From the NCBI RefSeq assembly GCF_900108335.1, contig NZ_FNVT01000008.1, positions 1 to 64,000 of the forward strand: a stretch of 64,000 nt of DNA, in the 5' to 3' direction. Below are positions 58,006 to 64,000 of the stretch, piece by piece. The number at the start of each line of letters is the position of its first letter. Within the stretch, counting starts at the first letter, position 1. A model generated the notes under the pieces. That model searched no databases and had not been told where the DNA came from. It was given only the letters and a program-made list of their open reading frames with translations. The stretch is from Nonomuraea solani. GTDB taxonomy: Bacteria; Actinomycetota; Actinomycetes; Streptosporangiales; Streptosporangiaceae. The position numbers and the translations under genes were made by a program.

Positions 58006-60422
58006 AGAGCCGCCTTCCGCACGTGTGAGCCCTTGGCGTCACGCCTGACCTCGAAGCGTACCGGCACCCGGTCGGCCAGCGCCGGGACATGGGTGACCAC
58101 GCCGATCATGCGTTCGCCGCCGGTGGCCAGGCGTTCGAGGGTGGTGGCGACGGTGTCGAGGGTGGCGGGGTCGAGGGTGCCGAAGCCCTCGTCGAGGAAG
58201 ATCGCGTCCAGGCCCCTGGCGACGGCCCCGGACAGCGCCAGCGCCAGGGCGAGCGCGGCCTGGAAGGTCTCGCCGCCGGAGAGTGTGCGGGCGTTGCGCC
58301 GCAGGCCGGCCTCGCTGTGGTCGATGACCTCGATGTCGCCGGTCCGGTCGCTGAGGGCCAGCTCGTACTGGCCGCCGGACAGCTCGCGCAGCGTCTCGGA
58401 GGCGGTGGCGACCAGGATGGCCAGGGCCTCGGCGCACAACCACCGTTCGAAGGCGTTGGCGCGCAGGCGCAGGGCCAGCTCGTGGGCGACCTTGGCCTCG
58501 TGCTCCTTCTGGGCGGCGGCCTTGTCGAGCTCGGCGGCGCGCCTGCGGTCTTCCTTGACGCGTTCGAGTGCTCCTTCGACGCGGGCGACCGATCCGGCGA
58601 CGGCGGCGCCGAACTGGTCGGGCGTCGCCTCGCGCGGCAGGGTGACGCCGTGTTCGGCCAGGCGTTCGCCCAGCCTGTGGCGCTCCTGGGCGAGCCGGCC
58701 GCGGGCCTGTTCGAGCTCCTGCTCGCGCTCGGTCAGCGCCGCTTTGGCGGCCTGGGCGGCACGGTCGCGCCAGCCGAGCAGCTCGGTCCAGGCCACGTGC
58801 AGGTCGCCGCGCGTCAAGGGTGGCGGCGGGTCGTCGTGCGGGCCGGAGACGAGCAGGCGGTCGCGGACGGACTGCAGGGTGTTCCAGGCGCTCTCGGCCT
58901 GGCGCTCGATCCGCTGGACCTCGGCGCGCGCCCGGTCGAGCTTCGCGCGGGCGGCCCGTGCCGCCGTGCGCGCCTCGCCGGCCACCTCGCCGGCCTTGGC
59001 GATCGCGGCCAGCGCCGCTTCGAGCGCGGCCCGGTCGCCCGGGGCGGGCAGCGCGGCCAGCTCGGACTCCAGCCGGGTGGCCTGCGTGGCGAGCATCGTC
59101 GCCGACGTCTCGGCCTTGGTGTGCGCCGACCTGGCGCGGGCCGCCCGATCGCGGGCGCCCGACAGCGCGCGGTCGGCCGAGCCGAGGCCGGCGAGCGGGC
59201 CGTGATGCGGCGTTTCCGAGAGCGTACGCAGGCAGACCGGGCACGGCTCCCCCGCCGTCACGCGCTGCGCCAGGTCGGCGGCGGCGTGGGCGTCGCGCAG
59301 CCGTTCGCGCTCGCGTTCGGCGCCGGCCAGCGCCTGCTCCGCCGTGGTCAGCTCGCCGGCCAGGCCCTCCAGTGAGGTGGCCGCCCTGGCGGCGTCGGTC
59401 TTGGCGCGGGCGGCCTCGGTGGTCAGGCGGTCGCGGGCGTCCAGGGCGGCCAGCGCCGCCAGCGGCTCCGCGCGATCACCCAGGGCGGCCAGCGCTTCGT
59501 ACGCCTCGTGCTCGTCGGCCTCCAGCCCCGCCACGTCGGCGCTCAGCCCGTCGATCGCGTCGGCGGCCGTGCGCCGGGCCGTGGCCAGGGTGGGCACCGC
59601 GTCCGGCATGCGCAGCGACGACAGCACCGACTGTCGTTCGGCCACGGAGGCCCGCTCCTGGTCGGCGCGCTGAATGTCGGCCTCGCGGGCGCGCAGCAGG
59701 TCGAGGTCGGTGTCGATGGTCCCGGCCAGCCGCCGCAGCGCCGCCAGCCGGTCGGACAACTCCCGCTCGGCCTCCTCCGACGCGCCCGACAGCCGGGCGA
59801 GCTGGTCGCGGGCGAAGGAGGCGGCCTGCTTGGCGCTCTCCTCCTCGCGTACGGCCTGCTGCCTGATCAGCTCGTAGACGTCGGCGTCGAGCAGTTGCAC
59901 CAGCAGGTCCTGCCGCTCGCGCGGCGCGGCGTGCAGGAACTCGGCGAAGCGCCCCTGCGGCAGCACCACGCACTGGGTGAAGAACCGGTATTCGAGGCCG
60001 GTCACCCGCTGCACCTCGGGGGTGACGTTCTCGCCCTCGGCCAGGGGTTTGACCACCGCGTCGTATGCGCTCTCCAGCGGTTCGGCCGGATCCAGCTCGT
60101 CGATCCTGGCCTCTTTGGTGCGCACCGCGCCCTTGGCGTCGCGCACCATGGAGCGGACCACGCCGTAGCGCCGCCCCTCGCTCTCGAACACCAGCGCCAC
60201 CTTGCCCGCGCTCGCCGACGGCGCCAGGGCGTGGGCGATGATGTTCTCCTTGCCCCAGCGGGGGACGGTGCCGTAGAGGGCGAAGCAGATCGCGTCGATG
60301 ATCGTGCTCTTGCCCGCGCCGGTCGGCCCCACCAGGGCGAAGTATTCGGTGTCGGAGAAGTCGACGCTCACCGGCTCGCGGAAGCTGCCGAAGTGGTCGA
60401 GGTGCAGGAGCAGGGGACGCAT
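58002..60422 (-). CDS. sbcC: SbcC/Rad50-type SMC ATPase
   Basis: 806 residues. The N-terminal lobe has Walker A GPTGAGKST (32-40), and long coiled coils flank a zinc hook EPCPVC (Cys394, Cys397). The C-terminal lobe has LSGGETFQAALALALAL and Walker B LDAIFLDEGFGTLDPATLD. It is shorter than E. coli SbcC (1048 aa) because the coils are short. With SbcD it binds and opens DNA ends. ATG 60422 overlaps the sbcD stop (TGATG). Confidence 0.96.
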   Translation of the reverse strand: MRPLLLHLDHFGSFREPVSVDFSDTEYFALVGPTGAGKSTIIDAICFALYGTVPRWGKENIIAHALAPSASAGKVALVFESEGRRYGVVRSMVRDAKGAVRTKEARIDELDPAEPLESAYDAVVKPLAEGENVTPEVQRVTGLEYRFFTQCVVLPQGRFAEFLHAAPRERQDLLVQLLDADVYELIRQQAVREEESAKQAASFARDQLARLSGASEEAERELSDRLAALRRLAGTIDTDLDLLRAREADIQRADQERASVAERQSVLSSLRMPDAVPTLATARRTAADAIDGLSADVAGLEADEHEAYEALAALGDRAEPLAALAALDARDRLTTEAARAKTDAARAATSLEGLAGELTTAEQALAGAERERERLRDAHAAADLAQRVTAGEPCPVCLRTLSETPHHGPLAGLGSADRALSGARDRAARARSAHTKAETSATMLATQATRLESELAALPAPGDRAALEAALAAIAKAGEVAGEARTAARAARAKLDRARAEVQRIERQAESAWNTLQSVRDRLLVSGPHDDPPPPLTRGDLHVAWTELLGWRDRAAQAAKAALTEREQELEQARGRLAQERHRLGERLAEHGVTLPREATPDQFGAAVAGSVARVEGALERVKEDRRRAAELDKAAAQKEHEAKVAHELALRLRANAFERWLCAEALAILVATASETLRELSGGQYELALSDRTGDIEVIDHSEAGLRRNARTLSGGETFQAALALALALSGAVARGLDAIFLDEGFGTLDPATLDTVATTLERLATGGERMIGVVTHVPALADRVPVRFEVRRDAKGSHVRKAAL

Positions 60423-61561
60423 CAGCCGCTCACCTCGTCGTAGAGCCGGTCGAACAGCGTGGCCACCTGCTCGTCGTGGCGCCCGGTGGCGGTGAGGTAT
60501 TCGCGGAACAGCTCGCGCGGGCTGCGCCCGGCCGTGCCGCCCTGGCGCGTGGCGGGCACGGGTCGGAACCGCTCGTCCAGCACGACGTCAACGGAGCCCG
60601 GCAGCAGGTCGCGTACGTCGTCGGACAGCCCGACCCGGGGTTTCTCCTCCACGATCACCTTGAGCCAGTCGTCACCCGCCTCCAGGCCCTCCAACTGCTC
60701 CAGCGTGCCGCGCACCGTGCGCAGCTTGCGGGCCGAGCTGAACGTCAGCTCCGTCACCACGGCCGGGCGGCCCGGCTCGACCTCCACGAGCAGCGCGCCC
60801 GGGGTGTTGCCCTCCTCGCCGAAGTCGACGGCGAGGGGCGAGCCGCTGTACCAGATCGGGCAGGGGCCCGGGATCTGCTGGCGGCGGTGCAGGTGGCCGA
60901 GCGCGGCGTATTGGGTCGAGGTCGGGAACGCGGTCGGCTCGAAGTAGTAGGAGAAGATCGACTGCGACTCGCGCTCGCCGCCGCCGAACCCGCCGCCGGG
61001 CAGCGTGCCGTGGGTGGTGATCAGGTTGACGGTGTCGCCCTGGAAGCCGTCGGTCAGCGCGCCGATCAGCTCGGAGATGCGGGCCGCGTAGTCGCGGTTG
61101 TGGTCGGCGGCGGTGCCGGTCAGCACCTCGCCGGCGCGTACGACGTATCTGTGCGAGAGGAACGGCAGCACGCCCAGCCGTACGGACTCGCCGGAACGCG
61201 CGGTGAACGCCAGCGTGCCGCCCGCGTCGGGGCGGCGGAACGTGCCCACCACATGCATGCCCAGCTTGCCCAGCACCGGCCGGTAGACCTCCAGGAGCTG
61301 CGGGTTGTCGTGGTTGCCGGCGAGCACGATCACGTCGCGGCCGTCACCGCGCAGGGCCATGAGCACGTTGAGGACCAGCGACTGGGCCTCCGGCGTCGGG
61401 GCGGAGGTGTCGAAGAGGTCTCCGGCCACGATGACGGCGTCGACGTCGTGGGTGCGGGCGGCGGTGTAGAGCTCACGCAGCACCGCGCGGTGCTCCTCGA
61501 AGCGCGGGCGGCCCTTGAGCACCTTGCCCACGTGCCAGTCCGCGGTGTGCAGGATCTTCAC
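60422..61561 (-). CDS. sbcD: SbcD/Mre11-type nuclease
   Basis: 379 residues. All phosphoesterase motifs are present: Asp8-x-His10 (HTADWHVG), GDLFD 47-51, GNHD 82-85, TTHGTLPGG and LGHLH. A capping domain follows from about 280. It is the Mre11-like exo/endonuclease partner of SbcC. It starts at GTG 61561, 9 bp after the herA-like stop. Confidence 0.96.
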   Translation of the reverse strand: MKILHTADWHVGKVLKGRPRFEEHRAVLRELYTAARTHDVDAVIVAGDLFDTSAPTPEAQSLVLNVLMALRGDGRDVIVLAGNHDNPQLLEVYRPVLGKLGMHVVGTFRRPDAGGTLAFTARSGESVRLGVLPFLSHRYVVRAGEVLTGTAADHNRDYAARISELIGALTDGFQGDTVNLITTHGTLPGGGFGGGERESQSIFSYYFEPTAFPTSTQYAALGHLHRRQQIPGPCPIWYSGSPLAVDFGEEGNTPGALLVEVEPGRPAVVTELTFSSARKLRTVRGTLEQLEGLEAGDDWLKVIVEEKPRVGLSDDVRDLLPGSVDVVLDERFRPVPATRQGGTAGRSPRELFREYLTATGRHDEQVATLFDRLYDEVSG

Positions 61562-61570
61562 AAAACCCCC

Positions 61571-63337
61571 TCAGAACGGCGGAATGTCCTCTTCGACGAC
61601 GCCGGGCAGCCCCTGGAACGGATCCGCCGGGCCCTTGCCCTTGACCGTCTGGGTCGCGGCCTCCGACGGGCGGGTGGCCCAGGCGGGGAACGGGAACGCG
61701 ACGGCCAGCGGCACCGGGATCTCCGGCTGGGCCACGAACATGGTGCCCGGTTTGGCGATGGTGGCGCGTTCCCGTACCGCCGTGGGCAGCCAGCCGTATT
61801 CGGACCTCATGGCCTCGGCCGGGTCCAGGCGGCCCGCGACGCGTACGGCGCTGTTGGCGACGATGCGGCGCTCCACCTCGGAGGCGGTCTGCTGGGCGCC
61901 GATGAGGATCACGCCCAGCGAGCGGCCCCGCTCGGCCACGTCGAGCAGGATCTCCTTGATCGGGGAGTCGCCTTCGCGCGGAGCGTACTTGTTCAGCTCG
62001 TCGAGCACCACGAACAGCAGCGGCTTGGCCGTGCCCGCGGACTCCTTGCGGTGGAACTCGCCGCGCAGCACCACGCCCACCACGAACCGCTGCGCCCGCT
62101 CCGGCAGGTTGTGCAGGTCGACGATGGAGACCTGCGCGTCGGAGGTCTTGACGGAGTGGCTGCGGAAGAACGGCAGGTCGCCGCGGATGATCGGCGAGAG
62201 CGCGCGCACGCCGCTGCGGAGCCGGCGCAGGAACGCGTTGACGGTGCCGAGCGGGGTCTGCGCGCCGGTCCACTCGTGCCGCTCGGCCTCGTCCTGGAGC
62301 TGGTCCGACAGCAGTTCGACCAGGTCGGTGAAGGTACGGCAGGCGGTGCCGCGCACCATCACCGCGCCCCCGTCGCCGACCGGCTGGGCCCACGCCTTCA
62401 GCCGGGCGGCGACCTGCCCCACCAGCAGCGAGTAGCCGGCCCGCTCGTCGTCGGCGTCGGCGAAGACGAACCGCAGCAGCTCCTCCTCGCAGAACTCGAC
62501 CAGCGTCCAGTAGAACGCGCTCACCCCGTGGGTGCGGGCGGAGACGTGCGGCACGCCGTTGGGGTCGTTGGGCCTGGGCGGGGCGAAGACGTGCACACTG
62601 CCGAACGGCCGGGCCGGCAGCCCCAGACCGGCGTAGACGGAGCGGGCCCGCTCGTCGAGCCGGGTGTTGTCGTGGTCGAGGAAGAGCAGGTCCTCGCCCT
62701 TGACGGAGAAGATCAGCGCCTTGGTGTTGGCCGCCTCCTGCTGCAGCACCCCCGAGTTGAAGATCGAGTAGAGCAGGAACGTCGCGAACGAGGTCTTGGT
62801 GGCCACACCCGACACGCCGGAGATCGACACGTGCGCGCCGCGGGTGCCGTCGAGGAAGTCGAAGTTGACGTAGAGCGGCTGCCCGTCGCGCCCCATGCCG
62901 AGGGGGATGCGCCGGTCCATCACGTCGAAATAGAGCGCCTGGTCGCGGTCGCCGGCACTGGCCAGGTGCACCTTGGCGCCGGGCAGCGGCGGCACGAAGA
63001 CCTCCGGCTCGACCCTGGTCACCCGCACCTCGGCCACCTCGACCACGGCCGCAGGCAGGGCGCCGTCGGCGATGAGGAAGACGTCGGAGTCGTACGCGGC
63101 GCCCTCGTGCCTGGCCTCCACGGCCGTCACCACACCCGCCACCAGCACCGGCCCGTAGCCGGGCACGTCGCGCCTGGTGACCACCACGTCGTCGAGCTGG
63201 ACGACCTTGCCGGGCTCCAGGCCGATCCAGAACGACAGGGGCGAGGCCGCCTGCGTGCCCAGCACCCGCCCGACCGCCTCACCGGCCACAGGCGCAGCCT
63301 GTGGCGTCTCCTGGCTCGCGGCCCCGTTGACCGTCAC
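61571..63337 (-). CDS. herA: HerA-like DNA-translocating ATPase
   Basis: 588 residues. An N-terminal HAS-barrel-like domain (about 30-120) is followed by a FtsK/HerA-type ATPase: P-loop region GVSGVATKTS (about 174-183), Walker B VVLDELNKYAP, and VILIGAQQTASEVERRIVANSAVRVAGRLD, typical of HerA. The Gly before the P-loop Lys is replaced by Thr. GTG 63337 is chosen for ggaggg 4 bp upstream; 63355 is an alternative. It heads the resection operon and should form the hexameric pump that NurA works with. Confidence 0.86.
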   Translation of the reverse strand: MTVNGAASQETPQAAPVAGEAVGRVLGTQAASPLSFWIGLEPGKVVQLDDVVVTRRDVPGYGPVLVAGVVTAVEARHEGAAYDSDVFLIADGALPAAVVEVAEVRVTRVEPEVFVPPLPGAKVHLASAGDRDQALYFDVMDRRIPLGMGRDGQPLYVNFDFLDGTRGAHVSISGVSGVATKTSFATFLLYSIFNSGVLQQEAANTKALIFSVKGEDLLFLDHDNTRLDERARSVYAGLGLPARPFGSVHVFAPPRPNDPNGVPHVSARTHGVSAFYWTLVEFCEEELLRFVFADADDERAGYSLLVGQVAARLKAWAQPVGDGGAVMVRGTACRTFTDLVELLSDQLQDEAERHEWTGAQTPLGTVNAFLRRLRSGVRALSPIIRGDLPFFRSHSVKTSDAQVSIVDLHNLPERAQRFVVGVVLRGEFHRKESAGTAKPLLFVVLDELNKYAPREGDSPIKEILLDVAERGRSLGVILIGAQQTASEVERRIVANSAVRVAGRLDPAEAMRSEYGWLPTAVRERATIAKPGTMFVAQPEIPVPLAVAFPFPAWATRPSEAATQTVKGKGPADPFQGLPGVVEEDIPPF

Positions 63338-63510
63338 TGATCCCTCCGCCCCCACACATGCCGTTCCTAGCGAGCGTAGCGGCGCTTGAGGGGTTCCGGA
63401 GCAGGCTGAGGACGGCTGGCGAAAATGTCGGAGGCATGCCTTAAGCTGCCCTGTTCGTGGTGAGCGCCTCGGCCGCGGAAATGTCAGGGCCCACCCCTAA
63501 CATGCTGGCC

Positions 63511-64000
63511 ATGACCGCGACCGACGACACCATCATCCACGAGCCGTCCCTGACCGCCGGCGAAGTCGAGATGCTGCTGTTCGCCCTCGACCGCTCCCGT
63601 GCCACGTTCGCCTGGAAGACCGGCGGCCTCGACGCCGCCGCCCTGACCCGGCCGCACCCGCCGAGCGCGATGACCCTGGCCGGGCTGATCAAGCACCTGA
63701 CCAGGGTCGAGGAGGAGACGGCGACCTGGCGCCTGTTCGGGGAGCGGCCCCCGCCGCCCTGGGACACCGCCGACAACGGCTGGGAATGGGCGTCCGCCGC
63801 CGATGACACCCCCGACGAGCTCTACACCCGCTGGCGGGAGGCCGCCGCCCGCACCCGGGCCGCCGTGGCCAAGGTGCTGGCCGACGGCGGCCTCGACCGG
63901 CTCGCCGGATTCACCACCGCCGACGGCCGCTCACCCAACGTGCGCCGTTTCCTGGTGGACCTCCACGACGAATACGCCCGGCACGTCGGCCACGCGGACC
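63511..64000 (+). CDS. DinB/DUF664-family protein (3' end outside the window)
   Basis: 163 codons are visible and no stop is reached. LTAGEVEMLLFALDRSRATFAWKTGGLD is the first helix, MTLAGLIKHLTRVEEETATWRLFG carries a conserved His, and DLHDEYARHVGHAD the C-terminal His pair of a four-helix DinB metal site. DUF664 members include mycothiol-dependent enzymes of actinomycetes. Starts at 63481 and 63502 are in frame too; none has a strong ribosome site. Confidence 0.85.
   Translation, partial: MTATDDTIIHEPSLTAGEVEMLLFALDRSRATFAWKTGGLDAAALTRPHPPSAMTLAGLIKHLTRVEEETATWRLFGERPPPPWDTADNGWEWASAADDTPDELYTRWREAAARTRAAVAKVLADGGLDRLAGFTTADGRSPNVRRFLVDLHDEYARHVGHAD

Noticed and set aside
60476..63340. Very long plus-strand open frame (about 950 codons) opposite sbcD and herA
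   Set aside because: It is Gly/Arg/Val/His-rich with no domain, lies antisense to well-supported genes and arises from GC-biased third positions.

Overview
The window is high-GC DNA with many GTG and occasional TTG starts, ATGA/TGATG gene overlaps and almost no long gaps. A c-di-AMP riboswitch, a CGNR regulator, a SPFH/ribbon-helix-helix/GPP34 operon, a DUF5302 protein, serine/threonine kinases with extracellular tails and LpqF-like and DUF418 proteins all point to a filamentous actinomycete. A Streptosporangiaceae (Nonomuraea-like) source is my guess, from gene style only. I recognised no tRNA, rRNA, CRISPR array or intact insertion sequence.

Layout. 1-7.26 kb: a co-directional catabolic operon. 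The last codons of a probable deoC are followed by an aldehyde dehydrogenase, a half-length dehydrogenase relative, and rbsK-rbsD-rbsA-rbsC-rbsB, closed by a hairpin; together they look built to import a (deoxy)pentose and split it. 7.3-10.1 kb (minus): SUKH-like protein, aminoglycoside-phosphotransferase-fold kinase and SDR. 10.2-12.0 kb: SPFH-RHH-GPP34 operon behind a perfect palindrome. 12-15.6 kb: DUF418 membrane protein and a NarL/LuxR two-component pair. 15.7-21.3 kb: LpqF-like lipoprotein, pirin, a MarR gene with a suspect G8 tract, two facing NTF2-like genes (one internally deleted), LtrA, a Cu/Zn SOD-like lipoprotein and a pterin dehydratase.

21.3-30.8 kb: a sugar ABC importer (minus) opposite an alkyl-sulfatase-like metallo-beta-lactamase protein, with two palindromic operators between them; an ECF sigma factor with a membrane partner; then a class III aminotransferase, PfkB kinase, TetR and class II aldolase. 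30.8-34.7 kb: DUF885 peptidase-like protein, DUF4032 kinase-like protein, and an NAD(P)-binding protein divergent from HxlR. 34.8-36.9 kb: a cluster of three Roadblock/LC7-like proteins and a PATAN/DUF4388-like protein. 37.8-38.9 kb: an RlpA-like secreted cell-wall protein behind a c-di-AMP riboswitch. 39.5-43.1 kb: orphan MreB-like protein, VOC protein, monooxygenase with divergent TetR, STAS protein and a lipoprotein.

43.3-48.9 kb: a MacAB-type export module (permease, ATPase, adaptor, Cys-repeat lipoprotein) divergent from an OmpR-type two-component system that probably controls it. 48.9-53.2 kb: YciI, LysE, metallophosphoesterase and CGNR regulator, then about 1.5 kb of repeats and a decayed MFS transporter. 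53.2-57.1 kb: a methyltransferase divergent from two tandem, partly near-identical Ser/Thr kinases. 57.1-63.3 kb (minus): herA-sbcD-sbcC-nurA, a complete DNA-end-resection set in the order familiar from archaea and the most notable system here. The window ends inside a DinB/DUF664-type gene.

A recurring oddity is short tandem repeats (units of 11, 14, 17, 18 and 41 bp) placed exactly at gene ends.
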